The translations under genes and the position numbers were made by a program. Shown piece by piece: positions 39,201-51,200 of a stretch of DNA of 64,000 bases (position 1 is its first letter; each line of letters begins with the position of its first letter). The notes below the pieces were generated by a model. That model was not told where the DNA came from. It did not search any database and saw only the letters and a program-made list of their open reading frames with translations. The DNA is from Pachypanchax playfairii (lineage: Eukaryota; Chordata; Actinopteri; Cyprinodontiformes; Aplocheilidae): the NCBI GenBank assembly GCA_006937955.1, contig SSNP01000292.1, positions 340,213 through 404,212 of the forward strand, written 5' to 3'.

Positions 39201-42200
39201 AGGCCAGACAGGGTCTGGGCGGTGGGAGCTAGCCGAGGTATATCTCCTAACCCTGGGAAACGGAGAGACCCTTCTCCCTTGCTGCTTCCTGGATAACGGC
39301 TGGGAGATCCAGGAGGAGTGCGCCCACCACTGGGGGTGGTGTTGTTGTCAACTTACGGAGACCGGAGGCGGCTGAGCGTCCGCTCAGTCGTCTCTCCTCT
39401 GCTAAGCTCCCCGCCTCGGAAGCCGTAGCAGGGCTACCACCACTAGCATCATCCTCGTGACGGGTGGAGGATTTCGATGGCTTTCGATGCCTCCAGCTGA
39501 TAATCCTCCAATGGAAATGCCTCCTCAGCCGCAACCTTGAAAAAGGCTGACCTTCGCTGCTTCTCCTCTGTGGAGAGGAGCCAACAGCAGCGGCAGGTGG
39601 GCTTAGGTGTGAGGGCAGCGTAGTCGGGACCGAGGTAGCCCTCGCAAATGCAGTGCGGGTCATATCCCATGATGTAGCCGGTCTGGCAGGACGGGCACAG
39701 GCGGATGACGCTAGACATTGTTTCAAGTGCTGAATAAAAAGGGGAGCCGATTACCCGGTCTCACCATTACTTATACTGGACCGGGGTGGGGCCCACTGAA
39801 CCGGTGTGCGTGGACTAAACTTTTAAGTGCGGCACTGCGCGCCAAGGGGTAAACCCACTTGCGCGCGCCAAGGGGTAAACCTACTTGCGATAGCCTTAAA
39901 GGGCGAAGCCTATACGAAATAGAACCGTGTTAGCGCTTCATTAGCAGCAGATCAGCTCCAGTAACAGTGTTAGGTCTTCATTAGCAACAGCTCAATTTTT
40001 GCCAACTGTAGCAGTGACACTAAATCATAAATAAATTCAACCCATGTTGCTCTTCTGTCCTCTTCAACTGGGACTTGATGAAGTGTTTAGTGTTCTGCTG
40101 AGCAGCAAACAACATCAGAGCATTTTCAATGGTGAGTTTCCTAATCTGAACCAGTGGTTTCGAATCAGTAACAGAGTTGTGGGTGTCCAAGGAAGTTACT
40201 GCTGTACCTGGTGGGTGGAGAAAGTTCTCGGAGGGTGTGTGAACCCCCTCAGAGCACAACCCCCTACTGAATTGTGGCATAGAAAGCCGGGACAATTTTG
40301 AACAGCACACATATTAGACTGGATTCAGAAACCCCTATCTCACTCAAAACAGCATGGATGTTTTTTATCCAACTTTTTATGCGTGCATATGCACCACAGA
40401 CACACAATAACACCCCAAATACCAGAAAAATTGGATTTTTCATAATATGGGACCTTTAAAAAGGGGGTTGTCTGTGGGAGATTCAGGGCCTGATTTATCA
40501 AAATTCCAAGTAAAGAGTGCAAAATTGCGTGTGCCGCAAAATCTTTGCGCCAAGGGCGTGTTCCTAATTTGCAGGTGATTTACTAAAACTGATGGCGCAA
40601 TTGTTAACCGACACAAAAAGCAACATTCAAGTCAGTTTGACGGCGCCATTCTCTTGCAGGCTCAAGCAGAAAATGTAATTTAAGCCATTGAAGCTTCAAA
40701 TATGAACGAAAGAGGCAGAAAATATATTGTGAGCCTGGATCATTTGGCACAATGTCTGCATCAAGTGTTTGGAAAATTAATGCATCTGCCCACGTAATAC
40801 TGCATTCAAAACCTGTGACACAGGCTGGACCAACTACCCTGGGAGACGCAGCACTAACTGTACTGGAATGATCCAGACATCTATCTGTGTCTTCACGCAA
40901 CGATCGCTGCATCCATTTTTGCGCCTAGTTAAGATATGCTTTTCAAAGGCGTGCAAAAAATTAGAAGCCGCAAACATTTCCAGGTTTAATAAATCACACT
41001 GCGCCTGGAACGCCCACTCATTTACATGTTTTCCTCCTAATAGTTTGCGTCTTCTGACAGAAACGCCCACGTTGCATATTCATCAAGGAGAAAAGCGCTA
41101 AAACGACTTTGCAGACTTTTTATGTGGGAGATAATTTAATCGTTGACCAACAAAGGGATGAGATACGAATGTCTTTATTAGGCCCGAGCACCGAAGGGGG
41201 TGCGAAGGCCTATTGTAATTGTGTTGTTTATTTATTATTATTTTAAATCTTCTGGAAAGTTGCCTTGGAGGTCTGAGCATGCCCGAAAAGGCAGGAAATT
41301 TTGGCTACCCCCCTAAAAAAATCTAAACATTTGCGAAATTTTGGGTTTTGCGAAGGGGCGGAGCCTCCTACATATACAGCGCTACCTATTTGTGGGGCAT
41401 TTCCAACTGCTTACACCAATGAAATTTGGGGTGTTGATAAATTACGGTCAAAAAAGCCTCTTGGGGGTGTGGTCTAAACTCAACAGAAAGTCGGCCATCC
41501 TCCTACAGTTTTTTATGTATTCACACCAAACTTGCTCAGTACAGGCTCAAGGCATAGGGGTTTAAAACTACTACTACTACTGTCATTTAGCAGACGCTTT
41601 TATCCAAAGCGACTTACATTGAGAGAACATATAAGCAAGAAATCAAAGAGAAGGAAACAATATAAGGAGGCGGACTGTTTGGAGTCCAGTTTAATTCCGA
41701 CGCTGATACATCAAGTGTATCAATTTTTTTTTTTTTTTGTAGAGATAAACTCCCAAATCGCTATCATAAATCATAAACCAATTCAACATTAAGACTGAAA
41801 GTGTTCTTTAAAGAGGTGAGTCTTAAGTCTGCTCTTAAAAGTAGGTGCTGACTCTGAGGATCGGACCGAGTTTGGTAGGTCATTCCACCATCGGGGAACA
41901 ACAGAGGAGAAGAGTTTGGAATATGATCTCATGCCACGTTGTGGTGGAAGCGCTAGGCGTCTTTCAGCGGCTGAGCGTAGCTGACGCGTGGGAATGTAGG
42001 TTTGGGTGAGGGAGTGAAGGTAAGTAGGAGCTGTGTGTGTTAGAGACTGGTAAGCCAGAAGCAGAGCTTTGTATTTGATGCGTGCTGCAACTGGAAGCCA
42101 GTGCAGAGAAATGAGCAGAGGAGTGACATGAGCCCTCCTGGGCTGGTTGAAGACCAGGCGTGCTGCTGCGTTCTGAATCATATGCAGAGGTTTAACCGAG

Positions 42201-45200
42201 GACGCCGGAAGACCGGCCAGCAAAGAGTTGCAGTAGTCGATGCGGGACAAGACCAGGGCCTGGACCAGAAGCTGTGTGGTGTGGTCTGTCAGGAAGGCTC
42301 TGATTTTCCTGATGTTGTAAAGAGCGAATCGACATGAGCGAGCTACGGAGTTAACCTGCTCCTTGAAGGACAGCTGGTTGTCCAGTATGACACCAAGGTT
42401 TCTGGCGGAGGTTTTGGGGAACAGCGTGATGGAGTCAAGCTGCACGCTTATCTGAGGAGGTAAGGAGTTACTGGCAGGACAGACAATGAGGTCAGTTTTG
42501 GACAGATTAAGCTGAAGGTGGCGATCCCTCATCCACGCCGAGATATCTGAGAGGCAGGCAGATATCCGCATTGAGACGGAGGTATCGTCTGGAGGGAAGG
42601 AGAGGAGGAGCTGAGTGTCGTCAGCGTAGCAATGGTAGGAGAAGCCATGGGAGCGAATGATCTCGCCTAATGAGGTGGTGTATAAAGAGAAGAGGAGAGG
42701 ACCAAGGACCGAGCCCTGTGGGACACCCGTTGCCAGCTCATGCAGACTGGACATCTGTCCATGCCACGAGACTCTGAAAGATCTTTCCGCAAGGTACGAG
42801 GTGAACCACGAGAGGACCGGCCCCGAGATGCCAAGCTTAGATAGCGTCGAGAGGAGAATGAGGTGGTTGACGGTGTCGAAAGCAGCAGATAGGTCGAGGA
42901 GTACGAGTACTGAGGAGAGACCAGCCGATCTGGCAACCCGTAGTGACTCTGCAACTGAGAGAAGAGTGGTTTCAGTGGAATGGCCTCGCTTAAAGCCTGA
43001 TTGATAAGGATCAAGTAGGTCATTGTCATGGAGGAACTGTGAGACTTGAGTGAAAACGGCTCGCTCTAGGATCTTGGACATGAACGGTAGGAGCGAGACT
43101 GGCCGGTAGTTTCCTACCTGGGCCGGGTCGAGCGACGGCTTTTTCAGCAGCGGAGTGACAGTGGCTTGCTTGAAAACTGAAGGAAAGACGCCAGTTTTCA
43201 TGGAAGAGTTTATAATGTGGGTTATTGCAGGTTTGACGGCAGGAAGAATGCTCAGCAGGATATCTGTAGGAATCGGATCCAGAGGACACGTGGTTGGATT
43301 AGATTCCACTATGAGTCGGGAGACTTAGTCCTCATTCAGTAAGCGGAAGGAGCAGAGTGATTGACCGGAGGAAGGATGGACCAGACTGGGATGGTCAGGC
43401 TCGGAAAACTGATTTTTAATGTAGGCGATTTTGTCGGTGAAGTAGGTGGCGAACATGTCTGCAGTCAGCAGTCTGCAGCCAGGGTGGCTGAGCAGGTGGA
43501 GGACGGAGAAGGGTATTGAATGTCTTGAACAGTTTTCCCATGTTAGGAGCATTTTGGATTTTGTTTTGGTAAAAAGCTATCTTGGCAGCCTATAAGCAGG
43601 ATGTGAAGCTAGAGCGCTTTTGCTGGTATTCGGACAAGTTTGAGAGATTTTTGGATTTGCGCGATTTCCTTTCAGCTGCTCTCAGACCAGCTCTGTGATC
43701 CCTCAGAGTGTCTGTGAGCCACGGACTAGGACGCTGCCGGGCGGCCAGCTTTGACACACGAGGGCAGACTTCGAGAAGAAGCTAGTGAGGAGCAGAGCGT
43801 CTCTGTTGCCTCATTTACAGGCAGATTTGAGAGCACCGTGTGGGAAGGGAGGGAGGAGCAGACATGCTCCGATAGCTGCGAGGGACTGAGAGATTGAAGG
43901 TTTCTGCGGTAGGAGACAGTCTTTTGCGTTAGGTACGTGAGGGATGGAGATGCTGAATTTAATCAGGAAGTGGTCTGAGAGGTGCAGCGGTGTGACTTGC
44001 ACGTTACCTGCAGTGCAGTTTCTGGTCAGTACCAGGTCCAGTGTGTTGCCAGCTCTGTGTTGGGGGAGTCTGGACCAGATTGAGATTGAAGGAGTGGACC
44101 AGGGCCAGAAAGTTATGAGCTTGTGTTTTGTTGATATGAATGTTCATATCGCCCATAACAATTAAAGGGGAGTTATCATCCGGAATGTCGGATAAGATTG
44201 TGTTCAGTTCATTCATAAATTGCTCCATTTTGCCTCCCGGAGGGCGGTAAATAACCAAAACATAGGCAGCGACGGGCTTAGAGATTCGTACTGCATGAAA
44301 TTCGAATGAGGAGCAGGTAGTAGTGGTTTGCAAGGAGGAAAATTTCAACATTTTGGAAATCAGGATGCCTGTACCGCCTCCTCGCCCAGCAGGACGAGGA
44401 GTGTGTGTGAATTCTGCATTAGAAGAGAGGGCAGCCGGTGTTGCTGTGTTGTCAGGACGAATCCAGGTCTCGGTCAGGGCTAGCACCTGTATATCGGAGA
44501 GGTGCGGCAGAGAACTGATGAACTTAAAAGTTGTATAAGCTTTTTACAGAATCAATACGGTGTGGGCGTGACTTCACCTCAAAGTTTAACTTCTTGCCAA
44601 AAACAGAAAAATGCTAATTACTTTCTGAAAAATGACAACATCTTCACCAAAATGCTTGTGGATGATGGTAGTAGGCTCGTGGTAAAAGCTATACTGTCAT
44701 ATTTGACAAAACTTTAGCCCCGCCCACTAGGAGCCAGAAGTGTCACGTTTTACATTTAGGGGTTTGTCTCTGGCATTCCTGACCCAATCAACTTCAAAAC
44801 TGTGTCAAACAGAAGAAAACAAGTTGGTCTAACTTTTCATGAAGAAAGAAATTTGCTACGGCAAAGGGCGTGGTCTTTGTTGCGTGGCCAAGTTTGACGT
44901 TGAAGAAAATCACCAATCTTGCTAGTAGTTTTGCAATTCTGATCCAATCACTACAACATTTCATAGGGGGGATCGTGAACAGGGTCTGAACTCATTTCAG
45001 CCAAAAAAGTTGGGGGGCATGGCTGTCGCCCCCTTGTGGATGCTTTAATGTATAGCCCCGCCCACTTTTTTTACTTACGATTCTGAAATTTGGTATACAG
45101 ATTGAGCACACCAGGACCTACAAAAAAGCCTCTTGGACCCATATCTGGAACCTATCCAGAAGTTGGCCATCTTGCACATTTTGCCATCTCACACGTCTCG

Positions 45201-48200
45201 CATTTGAACAAACTCCTCTTACAGATTTTAACCGATCTGCACCAAACTTTGTCAGTATGTTCTTTGTGTATTGGAGAACAAAAGTTATCAAAGAACTTTA
45301 TAGATTCTGCTTAGTTTGGGCTTGGCTTGGCCTCAAACCTGGTCTTCAAGCCAAAAAAATCTAAAAAATCTAAGTTAATTCCAGTCTTGGTAGAGGGTCT
45401 TATGCCGCTTTTCCACTGACAGAACACGGTACGGCTCGGTTCACTTTAGCCCCCTGTGGACCCTTTTCCACCACCTTTCTCGGGTCTTAACCGCGTCATT
45501 CCGCGCCAACCCGGCCTCTTTTTTCAGACCACCTCCTCGGTGGTCCGAAGCGGGCCAAAGCGGGCCCACACGCCCACCTGTCTACGGATTGGTCCAGTAA
45601 ACTGCTACCAGTGACACGACTACCTACATAGTGGTAGCCCCTGATTGGCCTGGCTGTGTGTGGTGTTCACGTGGTGTGATTCAGAAGCGCTCCCGCAAAA
45701 GGCTTTAAAAAAAACTCCCAACAACCGTACAAATATTTTATTTTAAAATACAATTGACATACTTTTGACAATAGCGACTTCCTACACAAGAACCAAAAAT
45801 CAAACCAACCAAAATGAACCACAGACAGAGTGCAAAGTACAAAAACACACGTATATCCGCCATTGTTGTTGTTGTTTCACGCGCTGTGACGTCGCGGACA
45901 AAGACTTTTGCGCGCCACTTTTCATAGCCAGATGGGCACGCCCATATCCCCACTTACGTCCGCTTTATGTTTCCACCGCCTTAAGCGAGTTGATCCGCGC
46001 CATACTGTACCGCTCTCAAGCGCGCCGTGCTGATTTGTCGGTGGAAAAGGGGCATTAGAACAACAGACAAGTGGTCACTAACTCTTTGTTTGAAACCAAG
46101 AAGTTAAAGTCGTCAGATAAGGTTTTAATCCAACCACAGGGTTCTTGAATGCTACAATACTTTGGGAGTCTGCAATGGGGTTGATGGACAGGACGTGGCC
46201 TGCTCTGTGATTAGATAGTTTGTTCTGTCGTTACCCAATCAGATACACATGTAAAGATGGTGCTAAAATCATTTTGCTGTCTCTTTTAGCTGCACTTCTC
46301 AAACCAGGATGTTTGCAAAAGAACTTACATTATTCTCACTAATACATATATTTATTTACAACCACAAATATATTCAGGGGGGGCGTTGCACAGTGGAACA
46401 GTCAGTAGAAAAATTGCCTTGCAGCGATAAGGTACTGGGTTCAAATCCGGGCTGGGACCCTTCTGCATGGAGTGTGCATGTTCCCTCAGTGCATGTCTGG
46501 GTTTTTTGTGGGGACTCTGGCTTTTTCCTACAGTCCAAAAACACGCGAGAGGTTAATTAGCAACTCTAAATTGTCCGTAGGTGTGACTGTGTATGTGTAT
46601 AGTTGATTGTGACCCTGTGATGGACTGGTGTCCTGTCCAGGGTCCCCTGCCTCTCACCAAATGACCACTAAAGATAGGGGGGTAAACAAAAATTCACCCT
46701 CAAGCACTGAAAGCAGGGAATCAAGCAGAGAGCAAGTTTATCAGGAGGCATTTAAACTCAACATTAACTTAACTCAAACCTTCCACAACTGGACATTTTA
46801 AAATCTACAAGGAGACACTTTAAAAAGTACAACTAAACAATTTAAATCATACAACCAGACAGTTTAGAACCTATAGAACCTATAGCCTGCATGTTTAGAA
46901 CCTATAGCCAGCATGTTTACAACCCAAAGCCTGTATGCTTAGAACCCATAGACAGCATGTGTAGAACCTATAACCTGCATATTTAGAACCTATAGCCAGC
47001 ATGTTTAGAACCTATAGCCTGCATGTTTAGAGCCTATAGGTTGCATGTTTAGAACCTATAGCCAGCATGTTTAGAACCCATAGACAGCATGTTTAGAACT
47101 CATGGACAGCATGTTTAGAACCTATAGACAGTATGTTTAGAACCTATAGCCTGCATGTTTAGAGCCTATAGGTTGCATGTTTAGAACCTATAGCCTGCAT
47201 GTTTAGAACCTATAGCCAGCATGTTTAGAACCCATAGACAGCATGTTTAGAACCCATGGACAGCATGTTTAGAACCTATAGCCAGCATGTTTAGAACCCA
47301 TAGTCAGCATGTTTAGAACCTATAGCCTGCATGTTTTGAACCTATAGCCAGCATGTTTAGAACCTATAGCCTGCATGTTTAGAACCTATAGCCAGCATGT
47401 TTACAACCCATAGCCTCTATGTTTAAAACCCATAGCCAGCATGTTTAGAACCCATAGACAGCATTTTTACATCCTATAGCTAGCATGTTTACAACCTATA
47501 GCATGCATATTTAGAACCCATAGCCAGCATGTGTAGAACCTATAACCTGCATGTTTAAAACCTATAGCCAGCATGTTTAAAGCCTATAGCCAGCATGTTT
47601 AGAACCTATAAACAGCATGTTTAGAACCTAAAGGCTGCATGTTTAGAACCTATAGACAACATGTTTACAACCTATAGCCAGCTTGTTTACAACATATAGC
47701 CTGTGTGTTTAAAACCTATAGACAGCATGTTTAGAACCTATAGCCTGCATGTTTAGAACTTACAGCCATACGATTTTGAACGTAAAACCAGACAATTTAG
47801 ACCCTACAACCAAACAGTTTATAACCTAAAAATAGTTTAAAACCTAAAAGTAGGATATAAAACTTTTTACTAAAACACAGACAATAATAGTACAAGCCAT
47901 AAACCTACTTGTTGGCAGTTGACAAGCAACATTCGTTGCATACTAAATATGGCCAATTTATTTTTACACAAAAGTACTAATAAATAACCTAGAAAAACTA
48001 TATTCTCTAGCAATTTTGTCTTCTTAAAATATCTGAGCAAAACTATTTTTTCAGAACTATAAATTTTGTTTAAAAGGTCTTGGATGTCCAGTTGCAATTT
48101 GATATCTTGTACATTTTCTACCAGTTTCCCTCTCATCAGTAAACTTAAGGCAAAATAACATTTTTTCTTTTCTTTCCATTGTTTCTGTTACCTTCCCTAG

Positions 48201-51200
48201 ATCTGTTGAGGCTGCTCTTTTCCGTGTTATTAGTTTTTATTTGAACATGTCTGAGGACACTGGTTTTATTGCATACAGTTTTTACAGCGACATGATCAAT
48301 GACATCATCACTCTGACATCACCCATCAGTGCAAAGCAGTGCTAAATTTGTAAATCAAAAGTTACCACAACGCAAATAGCGCTATGAGACCAGAATTCAT
48401 TGAGGTCAAACTGATACCGGAACGCACACACATACACAACCGTCGGACCAGACCAAGCGCTGTGAGCCAGCGCATAGTGGGTGTAAATTGTCAAGCAGGG
48501 CTAGAGAAAGTGATGATAAGTCCAGAAGAAGTAAGTTATACTGCTTTTTTGGTATTTTGATGCCGCTGTTATTTATCCCAACTGGCACTATTAACGGATC
48601 CTAGCAAACAGTTACCGGAACACACCCTTTCAAAATAAGACAGTTCCCGGATCTTGTTCCGGCAGGATCTGGCTCAAATTAAGCCCTGGTGCAAAGGGAA
48701 TACAGTTAGTTGATTGTGAAGGTGTGTTTCCTACTGCAACTGTTGCTGCAGTATCTACTACAGCATCATACAGTATACTACTGCAGCCGCAAAAAACAAC
48801 AACACAGAGCTCTAATGGTGCGTTCACACTGGCCCAACCGTCAACGTCAGAAGCGTCAAGTTTACATGTAAAGTCAATGGTGGAGACCGTCAGAGGAGCA
48901 TCAGAGTCTCTGCGTCAACTTTCAAAGCTGTCAAGTGTTACAAGCTTTAACTTTCAAGCTTCAAACTTGAAGTGTTGTGAACGTTACTTGACGTTGACAA
49001 AGCAGGTGGTGTTAACGCACCATAAGTGACAGTGTTTGCCAAAGTCAATACACAGGTGAGGGTTCTGTTTCTTTTTCTTCGCTCTGTCTTTTTTCCGGAG
49101 CGGCTGTGGCTTGGTAGGTAGAGCGCTCGTCTCCCAATCGGAAGGTTGGGTGATCAATCCCGGCTTCCACCACCACATGTCCTTGGGCAGGAGATTGAAC
49201 CCCATGTTGCCCCCGATCTGCGTATCGGGTTGTGTGAGTGTTAGCCCCTACCCTCTCCTCCCGGTTTACATATCGGGTTTTGTGAATGGGTGAATGTAAA
49301 AACTTGTAGTGTGAAAGCGCTTTGAGTGGTCTGAATGACTAGAAAAGAGCTATACAAATACAGGACATTTACCATTTACCATATTCATCTGGTTTGCGTA
49401 CTCGAGTGAGGATGCTTTTATTCTGCACAGAGCCGAACCTGCAGCTTCTCCAAGATGACACCCATCCTTCCAGTGAGATCATAATCACATCAGTATATGA
49501 TCCAGACCCCCTGAGCTTTTTAGTCCGAGTGCTGCCAACATACTTTCCATTATTTTCCGAATTTGTCGATACGTCAGGTGACTGCCAGCTCCAATCAGCA
49601 GATTTCCACTATTCGTAATCTAAATATATCCATCCTCCACGGACAGAGCATGGGTCAAGTCTGAACATGGTGTCTGCCCCTTCACGAGCCTCAATTGGAG
49701 TAAAAGATTTTCCAGTGTATAAGTGACCATGATACCAGATCCCTAATTTTTATATTCGAGGAATTTGCGGGTGGGGGGAAAAGCAGAACCAAATCAGAAA
49801 GCGTGTGCCCTCGCTGAGAAATCGGAAAAAAAAAAAACAACCTGTCTCTCCGCCTGCATTTGCCTGCCCATATTGCCCTGATTTTGATCATTGTTGAAAA
49901 TTCAACCAGTTTTAACAACTTTGAAATCTGAGTCCAAGCCTGAGTTCTGCATGTAGGTTAAATGCTTATCTGAGTCCATGACAAGTTGATGGTTTAAAAA
50001 CAGAGGTTTCCGCATATTGCCATAATTGGAACATTTTTTTGGCTGCCTGGCATGCTCACAGCTGATTTGGTTAAAATATCGTCATGAAGTCATGCAAGCA
50101 AATCTGTAAATTGGCAAAAATGAGACTGACTCAGCTGCGCATGCACAGCATGGTTCTAAACTGTCAGGTTGCAACCTACAACAATATTACCTTCCATCAA
50201 GGGATGTTTTAAATGGTGTAAGACAATAGCTGGAGGTGAGAGAATGTTAAAATCCATACCAATCTCACGCTTGTTCAAAAATTTGGATTTCTCTGAGAGG
50301 AAATCTAAGAACTCCAGACCAGTTTCAGTTTGTAAAACCCTACAAACACAAGTATTCTCCATACTGTAATATAAAGTGTTTTCCCTGCTAACATGCTATA
50401 CAGCACATGTCTGGATCAAGGTGTATTTTTAGAGAGTATTTAAAATTTAACTGTTTAGAAGCTATTTCTGTATATAAAAAGGGATTTAAATTTTGTTTTA
50501 TTCTCGCCTTTGTTAATTTTAAATAATTATTTTCTTAAACAAAAAAGTACTTAATAGATGTCCTTTAATATATGAGCAGCATTGGACACTGGTGAATATC
50601 AACAATAGGTTGATACAGTCAAAAACGTAATTGAAAGGTCTTTTTTTAATGTTATAACTAGAGAACTAAAATTATATCAATAACAATGGATCAAATTGAT
50701 AAAGCTCAGGGTTCTGGGTGAAGGGTGGGTTTACACCCTGAGTAGGAAGCGGGCATAGAAAATTTGCTTAATGGATTTATAAAACTTTACAGTGAACCCA
50801 TTATTCACTCAGTCACACAATCTGGTGGTGGTGAACTGTATAGCTTCCCCGAGACGGGCTGAGGTTGGTTTACCATTGGCTGAAGGACTAACCCCTAACC
50901 CTAAGAGCACAAGTTCTTATTTGTAGCTCAAAATGTATATGTTTCAGTTTCACATCTCTTCTGTTGTGAGTACAATTAAGTTAAGTGGAGCTAGATGTTA
51001 CTAGTTTCAAGTTTCAAGTTTATTTATTTATAAAGCGCCAGTTCATGACAAAGTCATTTCAAGGCACTTCACAGAAAAATCAACCAATTAATAATAAAAC
51101 ATTTTCTATCTAAGGAACCAGCCGAATGGGCTGAATTGTTATTTCAGCACAATCCCCCATCCTGAGCAAGCACAATTGGCGACAGTGGAAAGGAACGACT

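Larger units (their letters stand above)
35381..39929 (-). mobile_element. DIRS-type YR retrotransposon, degraded
   Basis: No LTRs. The ends instead carry inverted repeats: about 40 bp at 35513-35553 (TCTATTTCATATAGGCTTCG...) matches the complement of 39888-39927. Minus-strand coding order is Cys-rich gag (39718 downward), RT with YMDD (37518-37529), RNase H (VFTDASLSGWGG), then a tyrosine recombinase at the 3' side. That set defines DIRS1-group elements. No target duplication, as expected for recombinase integration. It sits in intron 10, inside a GTTAGCTCTTCATTAGCAGC-type short repeat tract. Confidence 0.85.
41568..44520 (-). mobile_element. L2-type LINE copy 2, nearly full ORF2
   Basis: Same family as 15621-17515 but longer. 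The 3' microsatellite (CTACTACTACTACTG at 41569) and tail, RT, and an apurinic endonuclease domain up to about 44520, where it is 5'-truncated. TTAAAA occurs at both edges (41561-41567, 44524-44529), a plausible target duplication. It splits an interspersed repeat whose halves lie at 41180-41560 and 44525-45390. Confidence 0.88.

Noticed and set aside
46862..47766. CRISPR-like regularly spaced repeat
   Set aside because: Head-to-tail 22-bp minisatellite with no unique spacers, in a vertebrate intron.
49394..49618. 74-codon plus-strand open stretch
   Set aside because: No splice sites in matching phase, no recognisable family; likely chance.
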